Positions 45,366-55,000 of a DNA stretch of 64,000 bases are shown one piece after another. The stretch lies in assembly GCA_913020085.1 (NCBI GenBank), contig CAJVZW010000001.1:1-64000 (forward strand), written 5' to 3'. The notes beneath the pieces are model-generated. The model ran no database searches. It had not been told where the DNA came from and was given only the letters and a program-made list of their open reading frames with translations. A program made the position numbers and the translations under genes. The first letter of the stretch is position 1. Each line of letters begins with the position of its first letter. This stretch comes from an uncultured Pseudomonadota bacterium (GTDB lineage: Bacteria > Pseudomonadota > Gammaproteobacteria > Comchoanobacterales > Comchoanobacteraceae).

Positions 45366-46136
45366 ATGATTGTTTTAATATCGCCTGCAAAAAAACAGAA
45401 TTTTTCTACTGACTGGAAAGTTAAACCTTCAACTTCTCCGATTTTGTTTCCTGAAAAAACTCATAAATTGGTTCAATCAATAAGACAATTTTCTACTCAG
45501 GGGCTTAAAAGTATTCTCAAGGTAAGCGCTGATTTAGCTACTATTAATCATAATAGATTTCAGAATTTCCCGAAAAATATAGAAACACCTGAATCGGCAG
45601 TGCTTGCTTATCAAGGTGATGTTTACCGGTATATGAATAGAGAAAGCTGGAACCAAGAAGACATGCGAAGAGCATCCGAGAGATTAGTGATTATCTCGGG
45701 GCTTTATGGGTGTTTGAGAGCAGATACAGGTATCGCACCTTACCGGCTAGAGATGGCAAATAAGTTGCCATTTATTGATAAATCTTTACAAGATTTTTGG
45801 AAGGAAGATATCACGCAATATATCAATAAAATGGCAGAGGAAAATAATCACCAGTTTATCCTAAATTTGGCATCAAAAGAATATAGTCAGGCTATTGATC
45901 GGAATAATATAGATATCCCCGTAATTGATATCGATTTTTTAGAGCCAGGGATCAATGGTAAACTCCGTACAGTTGCTGTTAGTGCAAAGCGAGCAAGAGG
46001 AGACTTAACTGGCATGTGTATGCGTGAGCATGAATTGACAATCGAACTTATTAAAAAAATGGTCCCCTTGGGATATCGGTATAATGATAATTTGTCGGCC
46101 AAAGACGCACTGGCTTTTGTAAAAGAAGCTACCTAA
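45366..46136 (+). CDS. yaaA: Peroxide stress protein YaaA
   Basis: 256 residues of the UPF0246 family. It begins MIVLISPAKKQNF and has YQGDVYRYMN and GLYGCLRADTGIAPYRLEM, all family hallmarks. In E. coli YaaA limits iron-driven damage under peroxide stress and binds DNA; Dps, with a related role, is 4 kb away. ATG directly abuts the gyrB stop, so translation is likely coupled. Confidence 0.93.
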   Translation: MIVLISPAKKQNFSTDWKVKPSTSPILFPEKTHKLVQSIRQFSTQGLKSILKVSADLATINHNRFQNFPKNIETPESAVLAYQGDVYRYMNRESWNQEDMRRASERLVIISGLYGCLRADTGIAPYRLEMANKLPFIDKSLQDFWKEDITQYINKMAEENNHQFILNLASKEYSQAIDRNNIDIPVIDIDFLEPGINGKLRTVAVSAKRARGDLTGMCMREHELTIELIKKMVPLGYRYNDNLSAKDALAFVKEAT

Positions 46137-46183
46137 TTTGTTGTTGAATACTTTCCCTATTGGACAGATCATGGTGATGATTT

Positions 46184-48289
46184 TCAGGAATCACATTGAT
46201 CCATCGCTATTTGAGTACGAAGACTGTGATGCGACTTTGGTGGGAGATTACTTTTTATAAGTGAAAGGTTTTTTATTAATCGGGTTCTTGTGGGGCTGAC
46301 AATATGGCACTGGAACCGATAGAACCCGGCCCGTTTTTCAAGCACACACGGGGCTGGACCTAGCCATAAACCATCATTTAGTTTGACAGACTCTTGCCAT
46401 TTTTTTAAATACTCAAAAGCCTTTTTGGGGTGTTTACTCTCCGCAATCACCTTTGCATGATAGGAGTATGGCGGAAGATTAGATTCTTTCCTATCTAAAA
46501 GAAGCTGGTCGTAGAGTTCGTAAATTTCCTGGTTATATAGGCGCTTAACCCAAAAGTTATCAGGATTTCTTGTTTGTATAATTATAGTGCCTTTTTCATC
46601 TTTACTTCTGGCGCACCGTCCTTGTATCTGGAAATACTGATGAATAAATCGCTCGGGACTGTAGGGGTCGTGGGCAAACATTGATAAATCAATTTGGTGT
46701 ATTACAATAAGACCGACCCTTTTAAAATCATGTCCTTTTGATATCATTTGTGTCCCAACAATAACGGTTGCTGGTAAAGTTTCAAGCTCTGAAATTTTCT
46801 CACCAAGTAATTTTGGATCAGAATTATCCTGATCAATACACCACACAGGAGAAGAGAAAGTAGAACTCAGGTAACTTTCAATCTGTTCTGTTCCGTAGCC
46901 TACAGGTTTTATATTCTCACTGTTACAATCCTGACAATGGGTAAAAACGCGATAGGTTTTACCGCAGTGGTGACACATCAAACAGTTTTTCTTGGCATGA
47001 AAAACAACACTAGCAGAGCATTCCTTACACTGAGCAACCCATCCACAGTCCTCGCAGCTAAATCGAGGAGCATAGCCTCTTCTATTAATAAACACAATGA
47101 CATGTTGATTTTTTGCAAGTGTGTCAGTAATTGCTTGAAGTGTTGAGGTTGCAAATCCTTTGGTTACTTTTTGTTTATTTAAGTCTGTTACATATACTTT
47201 AGTCTCAGACGTGTTGAGGGCTTTTTTCTTGAGATGAAAGCAAGAGAACTTTCCTATGTTAACATTATGAATCGTTGATAATGAGGGGGTAGCAGAGGCC
47301 ATTAATATTGGGATATCATCCGTTTTTGCCCGCCAAATGGCAATATCTCTCGCATGATAGTGCCAGCGACTGTCCTGCTGATAGGACGGATCATGCTCCT
47401 CGTCAATAATAATAAGTCCAAGGTTTTTATATGAGAGAAATACACCAGAGCGGGTTGCAACAATTACTTTATGCTGTCCATCGATAATTGAAGATCTTGC
47501 TGCATTTTTTTCTGAATCGCTCATTGATGAGTGGTAGGTTAAAACCTCAATACCCAAACGACTTGATATTTTACTTGCAGTAGGCGCTACTAGCCCAATT
47601 TCAGGTACAAGAATCAAAATTTGGGTGGTTATTTTTGATATTAAATGAGTAAAACACTCGGTCTTACCAGAGCCGGTAACACCCCACAGCAACTGTATAT
47701 GAAATGAGTTAAGATTGTACTGGTCAACAAAACTCTGCTGGTCACTATTAAGCGTTACTAAAAGGGACTGATCAATTTCATCAGGTAAGGCCTCTTCAAT
47801 GATTGATTTATCGCATAACACGTTTATTGTCTTTTTTTGAAAGCCTCTTTGGTGTAGGAAGAATCCCGAGCATTTTGTATATTCTTCAACTGTATCAAGC
47901 AATTGTTTTTGACTAGGGCTGGGTTTCTTAATTGGTAATTCTGTGCGCTTGTAAAAGTGGCTCTTGATATACTCTTTAGGCAGATGTGCAGCAAACTGTA
48001 ATAAAATAAAGGCCCATGAGCAAGTATAATACTTTGCAAGCGTGTGACATAGATCAATTATTAGAGGTTGATTGGACAAGAAGTTATCAATTTTCAATAA
48101 GGGTTTAATTTTTTTCTTATCAAGATCAATTTCATCGGTGATTTCCGTAACAACACCAAATTGATGTTTTTTTTGAATAGGAACACTAACTAAGGAACCG
48201 ACTTCAGCCTTCATATCGTCTGGAATACCATATGTAAGGTGAAAAGGAACGCCTTCGATAAAAATACTAGCATATTGAGTGTAAGCCAT
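46184..48289 (-). CDS. priA: Primosomal replication restart helicase PriA
   Basis: 701 residues. N-terminal 3'-DNA-binding domain; helicase motif I GVTGSGKTE, motif II DEEHD, motif III ASATPS; zinc-binding cysteines between about 430 and 475 (CEDCGWVAQCKECS, CHHCGKTY, CQDCNSE); motif V GTQMISKGHDF. Motif VI, usually QVAGRAGR, reads QIQGRCAR; the terminal Arg remains. The E. coli ADFRSAERF stretch is HDPYSPERF. It restarts stalled forks away from oriC. Confidence 0.94.
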   Translation of the reverse strand: MAYTQYASIFIEGVPFHLTYGIPDDMKAEVGSLVSVPIQKKHQFGVVTEITDEIDLDKKKIKPLLKIDNFLSNQPLIIDLCHTLAKYYTCSWAFILLQFAAHLPKEYIKSHFYKRTELPIKKPSPSQKQLLDTVEEYTKCSGFFLHQRGFQKKTINVLCDKSIIEEALPDEIDQSLLVTLNSDQQSFVDQYNLNSFHIQLLWGVTGSGKTECFTHLISKITTQILILVPEIGLVAPTASKISSRLGIEVLTYHSSMSDSEKNAARSSIIDGQHKVIVATRSGVFLSYKNLGLIIIDEEHDPSYQQDSRWHYHARDIAIWRAKTDDIPILMASATPSLSTIHNVNIGKFSCFHLKKKALNTSETKVYVTDLNKQKVTKGFATSTLQAITDTLAKNQHVIVFINRRGYAPRFSCEDCGWVAQCKECSASVVFHAKKNCLMCHHCGKTYRVFTHCQDCNSENIKPVGYGTEQIESYLSSTFSSPVWCIDQDNSDPKLLGEKISELETLPATVIVGTQMISKGHDFKRVGLIVIHQIDLSMFAHDPYSPERFIHQYFQIQGRCARSKDEKGTIIIQTRNPDNFWVKRLYNQEIYELYDQLLLDRKESNLPPYSYHAKVIAESKHPKKAFEYLKKWQESVKLNDGLWLGPAPCVLEKRAGFYRFQCHIVSPTRTRLIKNLSLIKSNLPPKSHHSLRTQIAMDQCDS

Positions 48290-48320
48290 CCCCTAGCATA
48301 CCAATCTTGGAACGGCTTAT

Positions 48321-50141
48321 CTATAACGTTTTACAACCACTTTTGAATGGTAAGGCCTTTTTTTTATCAAACCATAGACTATGGATATCAAGGCCATTAA
48401 AGGGCATTCCCTTCGGATATTGAATTTGTCTTTGTGATAGGATACGTTGATTAGCGATATACCATTGAGGTATCACAATATATTTGTTGAGTAAATATCG
48501 ATCCAAAGCTTTCAGACAAGCCTTGTATATCGCAGTGTCGTGAGTGTTTTTTATCGCCAGCAGTAACTTATCAACAAAAGCATCTTTCATCCCTGATGCA
48601 TTTAAACTATTATGTCTGTCTGAAAAAATTGAGTTCCAGTATAAGTCTACTTCACTGATTGGCCAGCCGTCATTTGGAAACACATTAACAATAATGTCAT
48701 ATTTAAATGTTCGCATCCGTCTGATAAATTGACTCGGAATAACTTTTCGGATACTGATACTTATCCCGATTAACTTTAAGTTTGCCATATGGGCCAGTAG
48801 AATTCTTTCAAATGCTTCCGAACTAGTGAGGATCTCAAAATGAACACGTTGACCGCTAGGGCTATATAACTGGTTACGCTTTAGAGTATACCCATGATCA
48901 AGAAGTGTTTTTAGCTGTATTTTAAGCTTTTTTATTAGGTCATTTCTATTCTTGTATGAGGAGGGGGTGTATGGCTTTAAAACTTCAATGGGGATAGTGG
49001 GTTCAATATGTTTCAGTATCTGAATTTCTTTGTCTGTAATTTCCTCCTGGCCACTAAAGGGTGTATTTGAGAAAAAGCTATCACTACGTTGATATTGTCC
49101 ATAGAATAGGTGTTTGTTACTCCAATTAAAGTCAAATGCAATTTCTAGTGTTTTTCTTATATTAATATCTTCAAAAAGGGGATTTCTGAGATTTAGCTGA
49201 TAGGCTTGCAAAGGCCTGGGACTGCTATCAAGAATACATAAAGCATTGGTTGAGAATTGCTCAGATTTTTTCTCAGAATATTGTGTCGCCCAAGACTTAG
49301 ACAAATATTCATTGAATAGATCAATTTCATCAGAAAAAGCAGCTTGTCGGAGAATATTCATATCTGAGTAATAGTCATATACTAAGTGGTCAATATTATA
49401 CCGACCAGCGCTATCTGGTTTTGTAAGTCCCCAATAATTTTTCACTCTTTCAAAAGTTAGCTCTCTACCTGGTATATAAGACTTTAACTTATAAGGGCCA
49501 CTCCCCAGCGGGATGACCTGGGCAGATTGGTTAAAATCACGTTTTATCCAAAAATGCTCTGGTAAAACAAGCATTTTAGCAAGAGTAAATATTTCCTCTG
49601 ATGACATTGATTGTTTGCTATATATACGAACCCTATTTTTATCCACTACATCAATAGCACTGACAAAAGAATAAATGCTTGAGTAAAGTGGGTGGGCATT
49701 GCTTTTCAGAAGAGTGAGGGTAAACTTAACATCTTTTGCGGTGATTGGATTCCCATCATGCCATTTTGCCACTGGATCAATATGAAACTCAACGGATTTC
49801 ATATCATCACTCAGAGTAATGCACTGCGCAACCAACCCTTCAAGATGAAAGGCATCCTGTGTGGTGTGCATAAGTGGCTCATAAATTTGATATATACTCT
49901 GCGGAGCAATGCCCTTTAAAGTAAAAGGATTGAGGGAATTAAATTGTGTTATGATGCCTTGCCGAAGTGTTCCACCCTTGCGTGCATTGATCTCAACGTA
50001 GTCGCGTGGTTGACTAACAAAGTTGTCGACGTGACTGCCATCAAGAGCAATTTGTTGGTAGCACTTAAGGTCATTTGCTGAGCAAACTTGCACTGTAAAG
50101 CAATGCAGTATAATCGTGAGGGTTGCTAAATACTTCATCAT
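48321..50141 (-). CDS. yejA: Peptide ABC transporter substrate-binding protein (YejA-like)
   Basis: About 606 residues from the ATG pair at 50141/50138, which gives a clean signal peptide (KYLATLTIILHCFTVQVCSA). SBP_bac_5 family: GTLRQGIITQFNSLNPFTLKG, YEPLM, WHDGNPITAKDVKFTL, and PLGSGPYKLKSYIPGREL are typical, and length and style match YejA (oligopeptide and microcin C import). It overlaps the yejF reading frame by about 70 bases and is the last gene of the operon, whereas E. coli has yejA first. A longer frame to 50207 is not needed. Confidence 0.85.
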   Translation of the reverse strand: MMKYLATLTIILHCFTVQVCSANDLKCYQQIALDGSHVDNFVSQPRDYVEINARKGGTLRQGIITQFNSLNPFTLKGIAPQSIYQIYEPLMHTTQDAFHLEGLVAQCITLSDDMKSVEFHIDPVAKWHDGNPITAKDVKFTLTLLKSNAHPLYSSIYSFVSAIDVVDKNRVRIYSKQSMSSEEIFTLAKMLVLPEHFWIKRDFNQSAQVIPLGSGPYKLKSYIPGRELTFERVKNYWGLTKPDSAGRYNIDHLVYDYYSDMNILRQAAFSDEIDLFNEYLSKSWATQYSEKKSEQFSTNALCILDSSPRPLQAYQLNLRNPLFEDINIRKTLEIAFDFNWSNKHLFYGQYQRSDSFFSNTPFSGQEEITDKEIQILKHIEPTIPIEVLKPYTPSSYKNRNDLIKKLKIQLKTLLDHGYTLKRNQLYSPSGQRVHFEILTSSEAFERILLAHMANLKLIGISISIRKVIPSQFIRRMRTFKYDIIVNVFPNDGWPISEVDLYWNSIFSDRHNSLNASGMKDAFVDKLLLAIKNTHDTAIYKACLKALDRYLLNKYIVIPQWYIANQRILSQRQIQYPKGMPFNGLDIHSLWFDKKKALPFKSGCKTL

Positions 50142-51597
50142 AGGTTCCAATATCGATAATATTTCCTGATTTAAGCACCAAAACATCACGACACATACAC
50201 CTAACAATCTGGATGTCGTGTGTGATAATTATGTATGTTATATCATAAGCTTGCTTTATTTTTTTAAGTAAGCGAAGTGTTTCAAGTTGTGTTGCTGCAT
50301 CAAGCGCAGAGGTTGGCTCGTCAAGTATTAAAATCTCAGCATGGGTTAAAAGGGCTCTTGCTAGGTTTACCCTCTGTTTTTGACCACCTGATAATTCATG
50401 CGGATACTTTGATAGTATGGCACTCTCAAGTCCGACATCAAGAAATATTTTTTCAATATCCAATGGACCGGTTTGCTGGCATAAATCCCTTGCTTCGTAT
50501 AGAGTTTTCTTGACGGTATAGCGAGGATTAAGTGCGGCATGAGAGTCCTGAAAAACATATTGTATACTTCTTTTTCCCTTACAAAAATTATCAATCACTC
50601 CAGATTTTGGGTATAGTTCTAACAAAGCTTTTGCAATCGTTGTTTTCCCTGCTCCACTTTCTCCAATAATTCCCAAGTTGTCTCCTTTATTTAAAGTAAA
50701 TGTGATTTTCTGCACGATCGGTTGCTGATGTTTTGTAAAAATAGACACGCCGTTCACTGGCTCATATACCTCAAGGTCTTTTACTATTAATAGCGGGGTG
50801 CCGGCTTTATGATTTATTTCTAAACGTGGCAGATTATAGGCACTGATCAGCTTTTGGGTATATTTTTCCTGAGGCGATTCAAGTAGTGTTTTGACAGGGT
50901 TGCTCTCAATAATTTGACCATTTTTTAGAACATATACAAAGTCTCCGATATATCTCACTACATTAAGATTATGAGTGATAAGTAATACTGCGATATTATG
51001 AGAAATACTAAGGCGCTTGATTAAATCAAGTATTTGTCTCTGTGTTGTAACATCAAGCGCAGTAGTGGACTCATCAGCAATGAGTAAGCTAGGATGATTG
51101 GCAAGTGCAATAGCGATCATTATCCGTTGACGTTGGCCACCTGATAGCTGATGTGGGTAGCGATGTAAAAAGGATGCGTCGAGCTCAACATCCTTTAGCA
51201 GATTCGACATTTCTTTATCACTTGGCCACCTATTTTGATGAATTTGAATCATCTCTCCAAGCTGGTAGTGAATCTTTTGGCAAGGATTTAGTGATGATTG
51301 TGGATCTTGGAATACCATTCCAATCATCCCTCCACGTACTTTTTTCCAGGGCGTATATTTTTCTGTTAGATCATTATTTTTTAGGTAAATGTTGCCTGAT
51401 ACAGAGATATCTTTATTTTGAAGACCCATAATCGTATTAGCAATAATCGACTTTCCTGCTCCACTTTCGCCAATTAGGCAGGTCACTTGATTAGACGAGA
51501 TACTTATATTCACATCTTTAACAAGAAAGAGATCACCAATATAAAGTGACAGATTGTCTATTACAACAAGATCAGTTGTGTCTTGGGTCGAGAGCAT
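50071..51597 (-). CDS. yejF: Peptide ABC transporter ATPase, fused double-domain (YejF)
   Basis: 508 residues from ATG 51597 (AAGGA 7 bases upstream; GTG 51612 is an alternative). Two complete ABC domains: Walker A GESGAGKS and GESGAGKT, signatures LSGGQRQR and LSGGQKQR, Walker B LLIADESTT and LILDEPTSALD. This tandem arrangement defines YejF. It supplies ATP hydrolysis to the YejB-YejE permease. Overlaps yejE by 26 bases and yejA by about 70. Confidence 0.92.
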   Translation of the reverse strand: MLSTQDTTDLVVIDNLSLYIGDLFLVKDVNISISSNQVTCLIGESGAGKSIIANTIMGLQNKDISVSGNIYLKNNDLTEKYTPWKKVRGGMIGMVFQDPQSSLNPCQKIHYQLGEMIQIHQNRWPSDKEMSNLLKDVELDASFLHRYPHQLSGGQRQRIMIAIALANHPSLLIADESTTALDVTTQRQILDLIKRLSISHNIAVLLITHNLNVVRYIGDFVYVLKNGQIIESNPVKTLLESPQEKYTQKLISAYNLPRLEINHKAGTPLLIVKDLEVYEPVNGVSIFTKHQQPIVQKITFTLNKGDNLGIIGESGAGKTTIAKALLELYPKSGVIDNFCKGKRSIQYVFQDSHAALNPRYTVKKTLYEARDLCQQTGPLDIEKIFLDVGLESAILSKYPHELSGGQKQRVNLARALLTHAEILILDEPTSALDAATQLETLRLLKKIKQAYDITYIIITHDIQIVRCMCRDVLVLKSGNIIDIGTYDEVFSNPHDYTALLYSASLLSK

Positions 51598-52579
51598 CTC
51601 GTAATCCTTCACCGGTGAAAACTAAAAGAGATAAAATAACAGTCAAAACACCAAAAGCAGATAAGCTTAACCAAGGGGCCTGAAGGTTTTGTTTCGCACT
51701 TAACATTAACTTACCAATTGACGGGTAATCTACTGGCAAGCCAAAGCCCAAGAAATCAAGGGAGCTGAGCCCAACGATTGCTCCAGACAGAAGAAAAGGA
51801 AGTAAGGTAATGGTAGCAGTCAGTGCATTTGGAAGGATATGGTTTAGTGCAATGTAAAAATGTTTTGCCCCCATAATTTGTGCACAGGTAACGTAATCTT
51901 CACTGCGTACTCTAAAAAATTCTGCTCTAACAACACCAACAACACTCATCCAACTAACTAAAGTCATAATGAAAAGCAGCATCCAGAACCCAGGCTGAGC
52001 AATACTTGATAAAATAATAAGAATATATAGCGTTGGTAGGCTTGACCACAGCTCAAGAAGACGTTGACCAAAGATATCAACCATCCCACCAAAATATCCA
52101 CATAACCCCCCAATTAATATGCCGATAATTGCGCTTAATGAACATAATAGCACTCCAAACAAAATGGATATTCTAAGTCCGTATAACAAAATTGCTACTA
52201 CATCATGGCCTGCAGCATCAGTTCCAAGAAGGTGACGAGCGTCAGGACCATTTGGGAAAGGTGCTGTGTGGTAGAAATCGATGGTATTATAGCTAAAAGG
52301 GATCGGGCAACGGATTATCCAGCCGCCAGATTCATAAATATGATCAATAAAATCAGGTAAGTTATAGTCTATTTTAAGGGGGATAATGTCACCAAAGTTT
52401 TGACTGTTTAAGCTTGATAGTTGTGGGAAAAAAAACTGATTGTTAAAGTAGATGAGTAATGGTTTGTCATTTGCAATAAAATTGGCGCATAAAGCAGCTG
52501 AAAATATAATCAGAAATAGTCTGAGCGAAAACATGGCTCTGCGATTTCGTTTGAATTTTTGATAACTACGGTCAATCAT
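51572..52579 (-). CDS. yejE: Peptide ABC transporter permease YejE
   Basis: 335 residues with an N-terminal helix, a long periplasmic loop, and five helices with the binding-protein-dependent permease signature region (YVTCAQIMGAKHFYIALNHILPNAL). FPNGPDARHLLGTDAAGHDVVAILLYGLRISILFG is typical of DppC/YejE. Four-base overlap with yejB. Confidence 0.92.
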   Translation of the reverse strand: MIDRSYQKFKRNRRAMFSLRLFLIIFSAALCANFIANDKPLLIYFNNQFFFPQLSSLNSQNFGDIIPLKIDYNLPDFIDHIYESGGWIIRCPIPFSYNTIDFYHTAPFPNGPDARHLLGTDAAGHDVVAILLYGLRISILFGVLLCSLSAIIGILIGGLCGYFGGMVDIFGQRLLELWSSLPTLYILIILSSIAQPGFWMLLFIMTLVSWMSVVGVVRAEFFRVRSEDYVTCAQIMGAKHFYIALNHILPNALTATITLLPFLLSGAIVGLSSLDFLGFGLPVDYPSIGKLMLSAKQNLQAPWLSLSAFGVLTVILSLLVFTGEGLRDALDPRHN

Positions 52580-53640
52580 GCGGAAGTGCCTTTTGACAAA
52601 TCAATCCTAGGGTCAACCCAGGTCATAACAAGGTCGCATAAAATATTTATCACTAAGCCAAGTAACGAAAATAAATACAGCGTCCCAAACACCACAGGGT
52701 AATCAAGTTGATTGATGGCATTAAATCCTAGTAAACCAAGTCCATCGAGAGAAAATATTATTTCTACCATTAGTGAGCCAGTAAAGAACATGCCAATAAA
52801 GCTTGCAGGAAATCCAGAAATAACAATAAGCATGGCATTCCTAAACACATGCCGATATAGAACCTGTTTTGTCCCTAGTCCCTTCGCATAAGCAGTGGTC
52901 ACATATTGCTTATTGATCTCTTCAAGAAAACTATTTTTCGTCAGGAATGTCAGAGTTGCTAAAGACGTAACAACCATACAAGTAACCGGCATTGTGATGT
53001 GCCATAAATAGTCAATAACCTTCTCAGGTAGAGATAGAGATTGAAAATTTGGTGATACCAGTCCATCTATAGGGAAAATGTCCAAATAATAGCCACCTGA
53101 AAATAGGGTAATAAGCACTAAAGCAAGAACAAAAACGGGAATAGAATTGAGGATTATGATACTTACGCTCGTCATTACATCAAACCTGGAGCGGTGGTGT
53201 GTTGCTTTTCTGACACCCAGGGGAATACTTATAAGGTAGATTAGCAAAGTACTCCAAATACCAAGAGAGCAAGATACCGGGAGTTTTTCGATAATTAGTT
53301 GCATTACTGATTTCTCTTGATAATAACTGCTACCAAGATCAAATAGTGCGTAACTTTTAAGCATATCAAGGTATCTTACATAAGCTGGTTTATCAAAACC
53401 AAATTGTTTTTTGAGACGTAGTAAATTTTCGGCACTTAACCCATGATAGTCACCTCCATTTAACAGCTCCTGATTGCCGCTTGTCATATGCTCTATGTGG
53501 CCTTGACCATGACCAGATAATGTTGCAATAACTTGGTCAATGGGTCCTCCTGGAACAAACTGTACTATGAAAAAGTTGACGGTGATAATTGCAACTAGTG
53601 TAGGGAATACTAATAAAATCCGTTTTAATAGATAGGGCAT
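52576..53640 (-). CDS. yejB: Peptide ABC transporter permease YejB
   Basis: 354 residues, six helices. YLLKRILLVFPTLVAIITVNFFIVQFVPGGPIDQ is the DppB/YejB N-terminus, with the extended periplasmic insertion of YejB. The EAA-like loop reads YVTTAYAKGLGTKQVLYRHVFRNAM. Eight bases follow the MFS gene. Confidence 0.92.
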   Translation of the reverse strand: MPYLLKRILLVFPTLVAIITVNFFIVQFVPGGPIDQVIATLSGHGQGHIEHMTSGNQELLNGGDYHGLSAENLLRLKKQFGFDKPAYVRYLDMLKSYALFDLGSSYYQEKSVMQLIIEKLPVSCSLGIWSTLLIYLISIPLGVRKATHHRSRFDVMTSVSIIILNSIPVFVLALVLITLFSGGYYLDIFPIDGLVSPNFQSLSLPEKVIDYLWHITMPVTCMVVTSLATLTFLTKNSFLEEINKQYVTTAYAKGLGTKQVLYRHVFRNAMLIVISGFPASFIGMFFTGSLMVEIIFSLDGLGLLGFNAINQLDYPVVFGTLYLFSLLGLVINILCDLVMTWVDPRIDLSKGTSA

Positions 53641-53648
53641 ATCTGTGG

Positions 53649-54941
53649 TTATTTATGTGATTGACAGTTAGTTTCTTTAACAAATAGTGATAGTATAAAA
53701 CTGATAATTAAAGACAAAGGCAAGATATAAAAGGCCAGTTTATGATCCTGTGCAACGTACGTAACGTGATCATTAAAATCAAGAAGGAATCCGTAGATAA
53801 TAGGGAATACGGCATAGCCACTCATAATCAGCGTCGCAGAGAACGATTCACATATACCGGTCACACTTGAATCATTAGATTCAAAGATTGCAGGGTAGCT
53901 AATTACCTGACTACTGGTTGTAAACCCAAGAGCAAAGAACAAAAACTCTAAGAACTCAAAAGATGGGTGGTCAAGATTCATTAGTGTCAGGACAAGTAAA
54001 AATGAAATTAATGAACCAAGCATCATGGGTAGTTGGCGCCTACGAAGCGTGTCAGAAATCCAGCCACATATGGGTGATCCTAACGTTGTTCCAAGAAAAA
54101 TCATTGTCGTGACTTTACTGGAGCTAAACCCATCAAGATTATATACGCTACTAATATATGCTTGACCCCATAGCCCCCCAAAGACACAGATAAGAACATT
54201 CATTAAGCTTGTGTAGCTACCAAGGATCCAGTTTTGAGGATTTGAAACTGCTATCCATAGGGAGTCTTTAACTGATTTGGTGGGTGCTTCCTCTGGTTGC
54301 ACCCAATGGCGCTGGCCAGGCCGGTCAGCAATTGTGAAAAACATAATAAGCCATAGAAGAAATCCAACCAGGCTGATCATAAGCAAAGATACTCTCCATC
54401 CAAACAGTTCAACTATTATTTTTAGAGGGGCCTGGGATATCGTACCACCGGTCATACCCATAGTAACAATGAGACCAGTGATCAATGCAAGTCGATTATC
54501 TTTGAACCACCGAGAAGCTAGCATCACACATGAGAGGAAGCAAAATGCAGCAGTTCCTCCGGCAATAAAGCGACAAATTGCAGCTTGAACTAAGAATTGA
54601 GAGCATGCAAATCCGATTGTGCTCATAATGAATAAAAACATTGCTGTAAGAATGATCTTCCTCGTTGAATAACGGTCAAGTAAAAGACCGCATACCATTA
54701 GGAGTAGTACCGTAGCAGATGGATAAAGTCCGGATAACAGGGAGACCTCTGTGGCGTTAAGTGAGAAAGTTAGACTAATCTCGCTGTTAATGGAATTGAA
54801 CATATTCATTAACATAAAGTCATAAAAAAAGAATAACGCAGCGCTGAGGCAGACAATCCAGGGCTTTAATTGTGCTAAATATGAAACGATGGAGTCGTAG
54901 CTGAGTGATTCAATAGGCTGTGAGTGTTGAGAGTTGCGCAT
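53649..54941 (-). CDS. MFS transporter
   Basis: 430 residues, twelve helices. The loop 2-3 motif GLLLDRYSTRKIIL and the mirrored GWISDTLRRRQLPMML are standard for the major facilitator superfamily. I could not resolve the substrate; the overall style is like the anion/nutrient carriers common in Legionellales. It leads the MFS-yejB-yejE-yejF-yejA operon, so it may carry a related nutrient or amino acid. Confidence 0.85.
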   Translation of the reverse strand: MRNSQHSQPIESLSYDSIVSYLAQLKPWIVCLSAALFFFYDFMLMNMFNSINSEISLTFSLNATEVSLLSGLYPSATVLLLMVCGLLLDRYSTRKIILTAMFLFIMSTIGFACSQFLVQAAICRFIAGGTAAFCFLSCVMLASRWFKDNRLALITGLIVTMGMTGGTISQAPLKIIVELFGWRVSLLMISLVGFLLWLIMFFTIADRPGQRHWVQPEEAPTKSVKDSLWIAVSNPQNWILGSYTSLMNVLICVFGGLWGQAYISSVYNLDGFSSSKVTTMIFLGTTLGSPICGWISDTLRRRQLPMMLGSLISFLLVLTLMNLDHPSFEFLEFLFFALGFTTSSQVISYPAIFESNDSSVTGICESFSATLIMSGYAVFPIIYGFLLDFNDHVTYVAQDHKLAFYILPLSLIISFILSLFVKETNCQSHK

Positions 54942-55000
54942 AATAAACCTGCCGTTAACTCTCTATGATGACAAATTAAATATACGATGTCTACTACAAC

